From Archangium gephyra (GTDB lineage: Bacteria; Myxococcota; Myxococcia; Myxococcales; Myxococcaceae): a stretch of DNA of 64,000 bases. The stretch is taken from NCBI GenBank assembly GCA_003243425.1, contig QFQP01000006.1:124001-188000 (forward strand). The letters are read 5' to 3'. Below are positions 16,709 to 23,236 of this stretch, piece after piece (positions within the stretch are counted from its first letter, which is position 1; each line of letters begins with the position of its first letter). Below the pieces are notes generated by a model. The model had not been told where the DNA came from. It saw nothing but the letters and a program-made list of their open reading frames with translations, and made no database searches. Position numbers and translations under genes: made by a program.

Positions 16709-16736
16709 CTGCCACCCTCCTGCCACCGTGGTGGCA
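16709..16736. promoter_or_regulatory. Operator candidate upstream of the DUF1761-WYL operon
   Basis: CTGCCACC occurs twice in direct orientation, 11 bases apart (16709 and 16720). The second copy forms a perfect inverted repeat with GGTGGCA (TGCCACC-GT-GGTGGCA, 16721-16736). It sits 34 bases before the DUF1761 start and could be bound by the WYL regulator encoded by the same operon. This is inference from symmetry and position. Confidence 0.4.
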
Positions 16737-16745
16737 GCAGCCTCT

Positions 16746-16913
16746 TCAACGCGTGCCGGCATCGCGGACGCCGGCGTCGAAGGGCTCGGGCGTCGTGCTC
16801 TTCAGTTCATGCTCGAGCGGCATTCGCGGCATCGGCGCCTGGCGGCTCTGGGCGAGCGTCAAGGCAGAGAACGCGACGACTGTGATCAGCGTGATTCCAG
16901 GGAGCGTCTTCAT
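16746..16913 (-). CDS. Small secreted peptide, 55 residues
   Basis: The product starts MKTLPGITLITVVAFSALTL, a signal peptide followed by AQSRQ as a likely cleavage region. The mature part is only about 33 residues, with MPRMPLEHELKSTTP and an Asp-Ala-Gly-containing end (FDAGVRDAG). GGAGG lies seven to eight bases upstream of the ATG on the coding strand, which supports real translation. It lies between the aminotransferase gene upstream and the DUF1761 operon downstream, all on the minus strand. No family was recognised. Confidence 0.55.
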   Translation of the reverse strand: MKTLPGITLITVVAFSALTLAQSRQAPMPRMPLEHELKSTTPEPFDAGVRDAGTR

Positions 16914-16936
16914 GGCACTGCCTCCAGTCTTCAACG

Positions 16937-18013
16937 TCACTTCGCGCCCAACGCGTCGAGCACCCGCTTCAAACGTGAGACGCCTTCTTCGAAGCGAGCC
17001 GCCGGCAGGGCCGAGTAGTTGAGCCTGAAGGCGAGGCGATCGTCGTGCTTCGGCTCGGTGCGGAAGAGTCGGCCCGCGTCCCACGAGACCTTGAAGTCGC
17101 GCACGGCTGAACGCAGCGCGGTCTCATCTTCGACCGCGAAGGGCGTCTCGACCCAGATCGAAAATGCACCGCGCGGCGCTTCGAATTTCACTTCGGGAAT
17201 CCGGGCCAGTTCACTCACCAGCCGGTCTGCGCACGTGGCGTAGAAGCTGCGCAGCTGACCGAGGCGCACTTCGAACCCGTCGTCGTCTACGAGCAACTTC
17301 GAGGCGATGGCCTGACTGAGGCCGTTCGAGTGCAGGTCTTGATCATTCTTCAGCACGCGCAACTTCTCGCGGAACGCCGGCGGCGCGACGAGCCAGCCCA
17401 CGCGCAGGCCGGGCGCGACGGTCTTCGAGAGCGTGCCGATGTGGAACACGCGATCGTTGGCCTCGACCGCCAGCGACGGAGGCGCGACGCCGTCGAACAC
17501 CAGGTCCGCATACGCGTCGTCTTCGATGATCCACTCGTTCTTCAGGCACTCGGCGCGTTCGGCGTCGTTCAGCGAGCGACCGAGCGGGTTGTGCATCGCT
17601 GGCATCGCGTACCGCAGGGGCGCGTAGCTCGTGCGCGACTCGCAGCGACGATGGCGGAACAGGTCGAGCGCGGTGGAATACGTGAGCGCATCGGTCTGCA
17701 CTTCACGCGCTTTCAAGGCGTCGATGACGAACCCGATGGCGTCTTGCGCGCCGTTGGTGATCAACACGTCGTCTGCGCTGACCTCGAGGCCGCGCCGCGC
17801 GAGCCGGCGAGCAATGCGCTCTCGCAACTCGGGCTGACCTTCGGGCCAGCCGTATTGCAGCAACTCGTCCGGCCCGTCGCGCAGCACCTCGCCGGCGACC
17901 TGCGCCAGCTGCTCACGGGGGAAGGTCCTGGCTGACGGCAGGCCGCCTGAGAACGAGATGATGTTCTCGTCACCCGCGACCTGCCGCATGAGCCGCTGAA
18001 TCTCAGGAGGCAC
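16937..18013 (-). CDS. PLP-dependent class I/II aminotransferase (2-aminoadipate/MocR-type)
   Basis: This 358-residue fold-type I aminotransferase has the family landmarks ENIISFSGGLPSARTFP at the N terminus, LITNGAQDAI, HNPLGRS, IEDDAYADL with the cofactor-binding Asp, and HIGTLSKTVAPGLRVGW with the Schiff-base Lys. It starts at GTG directly after an in-frame TGA, giving an unusually short N terminus. Between TYSTALDLFR and YAMPAMHNP only about 18 residues are present where relatives have roughly twice that, so a surface segment is missing. It is the last gene of the sodC / PfpI-like / aminotransferase operon. Substrate is unknown. Confidence 0.82.
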   Translation of the reverse strand: MPPEIQRLMRQVAGDENIISFSGGLPSARTFPREQLAQVAGEVLRDGPDELLQYGWPEGQPELRERIARRLARRGLEVSADDVLITNGAQDAIGFVIDALKAREVQTDALTYSTALDLFRHRRCESRTSYAPLRYAMPAMHNPLGRSLNDAERAECLKNEWIIEDDAYADLVFDGVAPPSLAVEANDRVFHIGTLSKTVAPGLRVGWLVAPPAFREKLRVLKNDQDLHSNGLSQAIASKLLVDDDGFEVRLGQLRSFYATCADRLVSELARIPEVKFEAPRGAFSIWVETPFAVEDETALRSAVRDFKVSWDAGRLFRTEPKHDDRLAFRLNYSALPAARFEEGVSRLKRVLDALGAK

Positions 18014-18016
18014 GAC

Positions 18017-18769
18017 TCACCGTCGCTGCTTGCCGTTGCGCTGCGACTTCGACGGCTTGTTCGCAGGTCGTGTACGCGCCTTCGACGAGCGCTCCTGATG
18101 ACCGCGCTTCTCTTCCTGCACGGCCGCGGCGGCGTGGCGCGACTGCTTGCCGGTCGGCACTTCTCCGGTGAGCAGCTCGTCGATGCTGCGTGCGTCGATG
18201 ATGTGTCGCGTGGTCTCGGCCAGCCCGCTGTTCGTGGTCGTCGCGACCCCGGGCGCCTTGAGCACCTCGATGAAGGCCGCGTTGAAGGCGGGCAGATCGT
18301 CAGGCGTGCGGCTGGTGACGAAGTTGCCGTCGACCACCGCTTCGTCGTCCATCCACCGGGCGCCGGCGTTGATGAGGTCGGTCTTGATGGCAGCGACCGA
18401 CGTCATCTTCTTGCTGCGCACGTAGTCGACTTCGATGAGCGCCCACGCGCCGTGGCAGATGGCGGCGATCGGCTTGCCGGAGCTCGTGAAGTGCTTCACG
18501 AACGCGAGCGCCTCACGGTCGGTGCGCAGGTGATCTGCGTTCAGCGTTCCACCCGGCAGCACGAGCGCGTCGAACTGACCCGGGTCGCTGTCCGACAACG
18601 TCGCGTCGACCTCGACCGAATCAGCCCAGTCGCCCTTCTGCCAACCTCGCAGCTGGCCCGACCTGGGCGAAATGACCTTCGCTTCGAAGCCCGCGTCGGT
18701 CAGCGCCTTCTTCGGCTCCGTGAGCTCGGAGTACTCGAAACCTTCCGTGGCAACGATGGCGATCTTCAT
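18017..18769 (-). CDS. DJ-1/PfpI family protein with basic C-terminal tail
   Basis: This 250-residue protein has the DJ-1/PfpI fold: MKIAIVATEGFEYSELTEP with the conserved Glu, FDALVLPGG, and the nucleophile elbow AICHGAWAL with the reactive Cys. Members act as stress-induced proteases, deglycases or chaperones. The last 50 or so residues are unusual: a Lys/Arg/Gln-rich disordered tail, ending KPSKSQRNGKQRR, that could bind nucleic acid. The ATG overlaps the sodC stop by four bases (ATGA), so translation is coupled. Pairing with sodC suggests an oxidative-stress role. Confidence 0.85.
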   Translation of the reverse strand: MKIAIVATEGFEYSELTEPKKALTDAGFEAKVISPRSGQLRGWQKGDWADSVEVDATLSDSDPGQFDALVLPGGTLNADHLRTDREALAFVKHFTSSGKPIAAICHGAWALIEVDYVRSKKMTSVAAIKTDLINAGARWMDDEAVVDGNFVTSRTPDDLPAFNAAFIEVLKAPGVATTTNSGLAETTRHIIDARSIDELLTGEVPTGKQSRHAAAAVQEEKRGHQERSSKARTRPANKPSKSQRNGKQRR

Positions 18770-19341
18770 CGGTTGGCTCCGCTCACGCCTTCGTCGACCT
18801 GGCCGTTGAGCACCACGACGCCGCACGCGATGCGGCCACCCGCATTGCCCGAGGGCTGCGACTTGAAGTCGTCTTCCGACGCGTGAACGACGACCGCGCG
18901 GCCGACGAGGTCATTCTTCTGACCCGAGCCCATCGTCCATTCCTTCGTGGTGAACGAGAGCGTGCCCTTGCCGTCGGCGCCGACGACGAGGTTGCCGATG
19001 TCGCCCTTGTGCGCGGGACCGTGGCCCAGGTGACCGTGCGCTTCCTCCGACGGGTTCCAGTGCGGGCCCGCGGATTCGCCGTCGGCCGACGAGCAGTCGC
19101 CGTTCACGTGCAGGTGCACGGCGTGATTGCCCGGTGTGGCGCCGCTGACGCTCAGTTGCATCGTCACTTCGCCGGCGGTCTCAGCGAACTTCACCTCGCC
19201 AGTGGTCGACGCGCCGCTCTTCGGCTCGAGAGTGGCTCTGGCTTTGACGGGGGCGACGGCGTGGCTGTCGACGTTGGTGACCTTGTTTTCGTGCGCGCAG
19301 CTCGCGAAGGCGAGCGCGGCGAGAAGCAGCGTGGTGCGCAT
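18766..19341 (-). CDS. sodC: Cu/Zn superoxide dismutase, periplasmic lipoprotein
   Basis: SodC dismutates superoxide in the periplasm. The 191-residue chain begins with a signal peptide ending AFASCAH, a lipobox-like site. Metal ligands are visible: His76 and His78 in HAVHLHVNGDC, His94 in AGPHWNP, the His cluster at residues 102-111, an Asp in KGDIGN and His153 in VVVHASEDD. The disulphide pair is GDC with GRIACGVV near the C terminus. It heads a minus-strand operon with PfpI-like and aminotransferase genes. The ATG at 19341 was chosen as the start of the signal peptide. Confidence 0.92.
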   Translation of the reverse strand: MRTTLLLAALAFASCAHENKVTNVDSHAVAPVKARATLEPKSGASTTGEVKFAETAGEVTMQLSVSGATPGNHAVHLHVNGDCSSADGESAGPHWNPSEEAHGHLGHGPAHKGDIGNLVVGADGKGTLSFTTKEWTMGSGQKNDLVGRAVVVHASEDDFKSQPSGNAGGRIACGVVVLNGQVDEGVSGANR

Positions 19342-19419
19342 GGGTGAATCTCCTTTGGCTCCCCCGGTAGCAACGCGTATGCCCTCACGCCGTCGAAGGG
19401 ACCGCCGCGAAACGCCCTG

Positions 19420-19458
19420 CACGTTCGCCACACTGATGGCGGCGGTGTGGCGAACGTG
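19420..19458. repeat. Perfect 14-bp inverted repeat between divergent genes
   Basis: The arms CACGTTCGCCACAC (19420-19433) and GTGTGGCGAACGTG (19445-19458) are exact reverse complements around an 11-base centre. They lie between sodC (minus) and the MYXO-CTERM hydrolase (plus). No T-run follows on either strand, so an operator or RNA hairpin fits better than a terminator. Confidence 0.6.
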
Positions 19459-19521
19459 TCGGTCGATGGGCGTGAAGAAACAGTCGGAAGTTGGACTCGA
19501 GGCACGGCTAAAAGGCTGTTC

Positions 19522-20715
19522 ATGCGAAGCGCGCTCGTGGTGCTGTTCGTGGCGTCGGCGGCGTCGGCTCAAGTGGTGAAGTCTTCTGCGTCGGTCACAG
19601 TCGGCGGTTGTGGAGGTTCCAACGCGACCTCGGCCGTCGACGTGTACCGGCCGTCGAGTGGCGGCACCTCGATGCCGATCTTCGCGTTCGGTCACGGGTT
19701 TCAGAACGACAAGGCGAACGCAGAGACGCTTGCGCGTGCGCTGGCCGCCGAGGGCGTGGTCGTGGTGGTTCCGCAGTTTCCGGGCCTCTTGAGCGCGTGC
19801 GGTTCTGATCACGCGCGCAACGGCCGGGTGTTGTTGGCGGCGATCGATCAACAGCTGGCCCTGGGCGACATCGACGCGACGCGGGTCGCGGTGGGTGGTC
19901 ACAGCGCAGGTGGTCTGGCGGCGTTGCTGGCGGGCGCTTCTCGTCAGGTGCGCGGGCAGATGCTGTTCGACCCCGTCGACAGCAACGGCCTCGGCGCCGC
20001 GGCGCTGGCGAACGTGCGGGGGCAGACGTTGTTGGTGTTCGCTCCGCCGGCGGCGTGCAACTCGCAAGGCAACGCCGTGGCGTGGTTCTCGTCACTCACC
20101 GGGCCGCGTGGAACCCTGGAGGTGGTGAACGCGAACCACTGCGATCCGCAGGGGCCGATCAGCACGTTGTGCACCTTCGGTTGTGGCGGCGCCGCGGCGA
20201 CGAGCACGGCGCGCAGCGCCCTCTTTCAGAAGTACGCCGTGAACTTCGTGCTGCGGTTGTTGCTGGACCGCACGAGCCCGTGCCTCGACGACGTGATCAC
20301 CGCTGATCAGAACGCCGGTCTCGTCACCGACGTCGACCTCCGTTTCGGTGGGTGTGGTGCCGTCGACGCGGGCGTGCCCGACGCGGGCGTGACCGTCGAC
20401 GCGGGCACCGCCGTCGACGCCGGCGCGGTGGTGGACGCAGGCGTCGAGCCCGATGCGGGCCTCAACGTCGACGCCGGCGTAGACTTCGATGCCGGCACGA
20501 ACGTCGACGCTGGCGTGGACGTCGACGCTGGCGTGGACGTCGACGCTGGCGTGCAGGTCGACGCAGGCACGCTCGCCGATGCCGGTCTCACTGAAACGCC
20601 TGACGGCGGCATGACGACTGAGCCCCCGCAGGGCTGCGGCTGCGGCGAATCAGGCGCTGCCGTCGTCATGGCGCTTTCCATGATGCTGCTGCTGCGACGG
20701 CGCGCCCGAGGCTGA
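19522..20715 (+). CDS. Secreted chlorophyllase/PETase-like alpha/beta hydrolase with Asp-Ala-Gly stalk and MYXO-CTERM-like anchor
   Basis: The 397-residue protein has four parts: a signal peptide (SALVVLFVASAASAQ), a catalytic domain of about 250 residues, a stalk of some 80 residues rich in VDAG repeats, and a tail. The catalytic domain shows PIFAFGHGFQNDK (oxyanion loop), VAVGGHSAGGLAALL (Ser nucleophile), LFDPVD (Asp) and NANHCDPQ (His), as in the chlorophyllase/PETase-like group. The tail has QGCGCGESG, a hydrophobic helix and RRRARG, matching MYXO-CTERM sorting signals, so the enzyme is probably displayed on the outer surface. The ATG at 19522 starts the signal peptide. Confidence 0.8.
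   Translation: MRSALVVLFVASAASAQVVKSSASVTVGGCGGSNATSAVDVYRPSSGGTSMPIFAFGHGFQNDKANAETLARALAAEGVVVVVPQFPGLLSACGSDHARNGRVLLAAIDQQLALGDIDATRVAVGGHSAGGLAALLAGASRQVRGQMLFDPVDSNGLGAAALANVRGQTLLVFAPPAACNSQGNAVAWFSSLTGPRGTLEVVNANHCDPQGPISTLCTFGCGGAAATSTARSALFQKYAVNFVLRLLLDRTSPCLDDVITADQNAGLVTDVDLRFGGCGAVDAGVPDAGVTVDAGTAVDAGAVVDAGVEPDAGLNVDAGVDFDAGTNVDAGVDVDAGVDVDAGVQVDAGTLADAGLTETPDGGMTTEPPQGCGCGESGAAVVMALSMMLLLRRRARG
20503..20556 (+). repeat. Tandem 18-bp repeats in the Asp-Ala-Gly stalk
   Basis: The unit GTCGACGCTGGCGTGGAC occurs exactly at 20503 and 20521, and with two changes at 20539. It encodes VDAGVD. The wider stalk, from about 20365 to 20600, is a degenerate array of the same coding motif. 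Identical copies suggest recent slippage, so stalk length may vary between strains. Confidence 0.7.
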
Positions 20716-20739
20716 ACGTCGCGTTGGCTGAAACCAGCT

Positions 20740-20799
20740 TCGCAGTGAGCGTGAACCTCCCACGCCGCATGTTCGCGACGCGTCGCAGCGAGCGTGAAC
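20740..20799. repeat. Pair of 17-bp direct repeats upstream of the PAF-acetylhydrolase-like gene
   Basis: TCGCAGTGAGCGTGAAC (20740-20756) and TCGCAGCGAGCGTGAAC (20783-20799) differ at one position and are 43 bases apart. The second ends ten bases before the ATG at 20810. They may be binding sites for a regulator. Confidence 0.35.
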
Positions 20800-20809
20800 G
20801 TTGGGTTCC

Positions 20810-22030
20810 ATGCGCGTCTCGCCTAAACGACGCCGAATGCTCCGCGCCTCGCTGGTGACCGCTTCGTTGTTCATCGTTTCGTGCACGCCGCCCGAGATGA
20901 TGATGGACCCCGACACGTTGCCCTTCGAGCAGGCGTCGCTCACCGCCGCGCCAGACCCCGCGAAGATGGGCCCGTTCGCGGTGGGCGTTCGCACCGTCGT
21001 CTACGAAGACACCGGCCGCCGAAAGCCCGACGGTTCGCCACGGCTGCTCACCACCGAGATCTGGTACCCGGCGCTGCAGAGCTCGCGCGGCCAGCCCACC
21101 GTCACCTACGACATTCAGGGGCAGTTCACGCCCGAGCAACAGACCGCGATCGGCGCGGGCACCATTCCGCTGCTGCAGACCGCCGCGGTTCGCGACGCCA
21201 CGCCCACGCGCGCGCACGGCAAGTTCCCGCTCATCATCTTCAGCCACGGCCAGGCGGCGATCCGCTGGCAGTCGACGTACTACACGGTGCAGCTCGCCTC
21301 GCACGGCTACATCGTGGCGTCGACCGACCACGAAGGCGGCACGCTCTACGACGTGGTGCGCGGCCAGCTGCAGAACGTGGCCGTCGGTCTCGAGACGCGG
21401 CCTGACGACGTGCGCTACCTGCTCAACCGCTTCGAGCGCCTGAAGAGCGACGACCCGCTCTACGACCTCATCGACTACGAGCGCATCGGCGTCACCGGTC
21501 ATTCGTTCGGCGCCATCACCTCGATGCGCGTCGCCGCGATGGACGCGCGCGTGAAGATCGTCGTGCCGCAGGCGCCGTTCGACGGGAGCGTGGCGTGGCT
21601 GGGTCTGCCGATCCCGTCGATCCCCATCCACATTCAGGCGGCGCACGAAGACAAGACGCTCGAGTGGGACACCAACGTGGTGCCGACCATGGTCGAGGTG
21701 CGGAAGACCGGAAAGCCGTGGTGGCTGCTCGACCTCACGAAGGGTGGGCACTTCACGTTCTCGGATCTCTGTGGCTTCGACCTCGCGAGCATCGCCGACC
21801 GCGTGCAGCTCGACATTCCCGGCGCGAACGTGAAGAAGGTGCTCGAAGACGGGTGCGGCCCCACCGCGCCGACCGCCGAAATCGCGCAGCCGCTCATCAA
21901 TCACTTCGCGGTCGCGTTCTTCAACGGGCACTTCAAGGGGTCGGCGGCGTCGCTCGAGCTGATGACGCAGGGCAGGGCCGATGAGATCGCCGGCGCGACG
22001 GGCGTGGCGACGCTCGAGAAGAGCAACTGA
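20810..22030 (+). CDS. Exported dienelactone-hydrolase/PAF-acetylhydrolase-like lipoprotein
   Basis: This 406-residue alpha/beta hydrolase starts at an ATG followed by an Arg-rich n-region and a lipobox (LFIVSCTPP). The fold resembles platelet-activating-factor acetylhydrolase: FPLIIFSHGQAAIRWQ for the oxyanion region, IGVTGHSFGAITSM for the catalytic Ser, HIQAAHEDKTL with a candidate Asp, and GGHFTFSDLC with the catalytic His. The likely role is ester hydrolysis at the cell envelope. The next gene on the strand encodes a MYXO-CTERM-like protein. Confidence 0.75.
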   Translation: MRVSPKRRRMLRASLVTASLFIVSCTPPEMMMDPDTLPFEQASLTAAPDPAKMGPFAVGVRTVVYEDTGRRKPDGSPRLLTTEIWYPALQSSRGQPTVTYDIQGQFTPEQQTAIGAGTIPLLQTAAVRDATPTRAHGKFPLIIFSHGQAAIRWQSTYYTVQLASHGYIVASTDHEGGTLYDVVRGQLQNVAVGLETRPDDVRYLLNRFERLKSDDPLYDLIDYERIGVTGHSFGAITSMRVAAMDARVKIVVPQAPFDGSVAWLGLPIPSIPIHIQAAHEDKTLEWDTNVVPTMVEVRKTGKPWWLLDLTKGGHFTFSDLCGFDLASIADRVQLDIPGANVKKVLEDGCGPTAPTAEIAQPLINHFAVAFFNGHFKGSAASLELMTQGRADEIAGATGVATLEKSN

Positions 22031-22119
22031 GGGCTCGCGCTGGCGCTCGTTGGGACTGGCGTTCTTCCCGGGGTCAGTGTGAGGCTGGGGCGGGGCCGGT
22101 TGGCAGGAGCAGTTCGAAC

Positions 22120-22680
22120 ATGAACAAGGTGCGGCGAGTGGTGACGTTGGCTGTGGTGTTGGTGTCAGGTGCGGTGTTCGCGTGCAGTCCCTCCCCGCTC
22201 TTGCCGGGTGAACAGCCGCTGACTTCGACGAGTTCCATTCAGGTTCGTGACTCGAGTGGGGCCGACGTCGAGGCGCCGCATCAGGTGCTTATCGATGACG
22301 TCGCGGTGAAGATCGGGGCCGGCGTGTGCGGCATCGATGTGATGGCGATTCGGGTCACCGCTCACGACACGACGACGCCGGCTGCTTCGCTGCGTTTCGT
22401 CGCTTCTTTCGGCGAGACCGCCGAGCTCGCGGCCGCTGCCGAACCGGAGCTCATCTTCGACGCTTCGTCGCCGACCGAGATCTCGGTGCCGCTCGTCGGT
22501 GAGAGCCGGTTCGATCGCGGCCCCATCTGCTTCACGCTCGCTGCCGTCGACGCGGCCGCGAACGTCGGGGCGAGGTCGAAGGCTGAGTGTGTCGACACCT
22601 CGAAGGCCTCCGGCTGCTCGGCGGCGCCGGTGATGTTGCTGCCGCTCGGCTTGCTGCTCCTTCGCCGCCGGCGTCGGTGA
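22120..22680 (+). CDS. Secreted protein with MYXO-CTERM-like C-terminal anchor
   Basis: The 186-residue product has a signal peptide (VVTLAVVLVSGAVFACSP), a beta-rich core and a C-terminal tripartite signal: SGCSAAP, a hydrophobic helix (VMLLPLGLLLL) and RRRRR. This is the MYXO-CTERM layout, which directs processing and surface display in myxobacteria. AGGAG lies about ten bases before the ATG. The core contains ICFTLAAVDAAANVG, reminiscent of fibronectin/cadherin-like repeats, but no family was assigned. Confidence 0.75.
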   Translation: MNKVRRVVTLAVVLVSGAVFACSPSPLLPGEQPLTSTSSIQVRDSSGADVEAPHQVLIDDVAVKIGAGVCGIDVMAIRVTAHDTTTPAASLRFVASFGETAELAAAAEPELIFDASSPTEISVPLVGESRFDRGPICFTLAAVDAAANVGARSKAECVDTSKASGCSAAPVMLLPLGLLLLRRRRR

Positions 22681-22729
22681 GCGGTCGCTCGAGCGTGGCC
22701 TGTGCCGCGCTTCGGTGAGCCGCTCCCAG

Positions 22730-22898
22730 GGTCACGTCGCGGGGAGCTCGACGACCTCCATCTGGCTTTCGCCCCACAACAGCGCGCGCGCCGCGGCCAC
22801 CGCTTCGGTCGAACCCGCGAGCGCGACGATGTCGCCAGCCGACAACTTCTCGGCGGCGGTCGGCAACACCACGTCACCTTCATGACGATGAATGGCGA
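22730..22898 (-). pseudogene. Truncated second copy of the 3' end of the cation:proton antiporter gene
   Basis: On the minus strand this segment encodes a TrkA-C-like end (EKLSAGDIVALAGSTEAVAA, then ALLWGESQMEVVELPAT) and retains the stop codon. It aligns base for base with the 3' end of the intact antiporter gene at 26659-26827, with roughly 85 percent identity by eye. The homology stops abruptly at AATGGCGA (22891-22898), and the upstream two kilobases of the gene are absent. It is a remnant and probably not expressed. Both copies have the same orientation, so they are direct repeats about 3.9 kb apart. Confidence 0.8.
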
Positions 22899-23169
22899 CC
22901 CGGCGTCGCGGCACGCGAGCTCACCCGGTAGCGAGCCCGCACCAGCGGGCGCCATCGGCGGCTTCATTGCTCTGAAGACTCTGGACTTGGACTTCGCGAG
23001 CAACTCGAACGTCCACACGTTCGGAGGAGGGTGCTTCGCCCAGGACTGGCTCGTTGCAACGCCGACGTACCTCACTTTCCAGCGGTACTTCGAGTTCACC
23101 GAGGACACGACGGCTCCTTGGGCCTCGTTCAACATCGACCTTTGGTGCTACGCCGGTTTCGTCCTGTAG
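22899..23169 (+). pseudogene. Probable 3' fragment of an unknown gene
   Basis: Downstream of the antiporter remnant, the plus strand has a coding-like frame ending FTEDTTAPWASFNIDLWCYAGFVL-type sequence and a TAG at 23167-23169. Composition (Phe, Asn, Thr, Trp) looks like a secreted beta-rich protein rather than a shadow frame, and GC is lower than in the surrounding genes. No plausible start codon follows the junction at about 22899, so this is probably the tail of a gene cut during the rearrangement. An antisense frame exists here but looks less protein-like. Function unknown. Confidence 0.3.
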
Positions 23170-23192
23170 CGAACCAACTCCGTGTTGAATGA

Positions 23193-23221
23193 CCTGCTCT
23201 GGGCCAGCTGCGCAGAGCAGG
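23193..23221 (+). terminator. Hairpin between the gene fragment and the large lipoprotein gene
   Basis: CCTGCTCTG (23193-23201) and CAGAGCAGG (23213-23221) form a perfect nine-base stem with an 11-base loop, followed by GTTTC. It begins 24 bases after the TAG of the upstream fragment, so it may be that gene's terminator. The T-run is short, so confidence is moderate to low. Confidence 0.35.
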
Positions 23222-23236
23222 GTTTCAGGAGCTGAA

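Noticed and set aside
20365..20600. DAG-repeat region as a CRISPR-like or minisatellite array
   Set aside because: Units lie in frame inside a coding stalk and have no spacers. Only three are near-identical.
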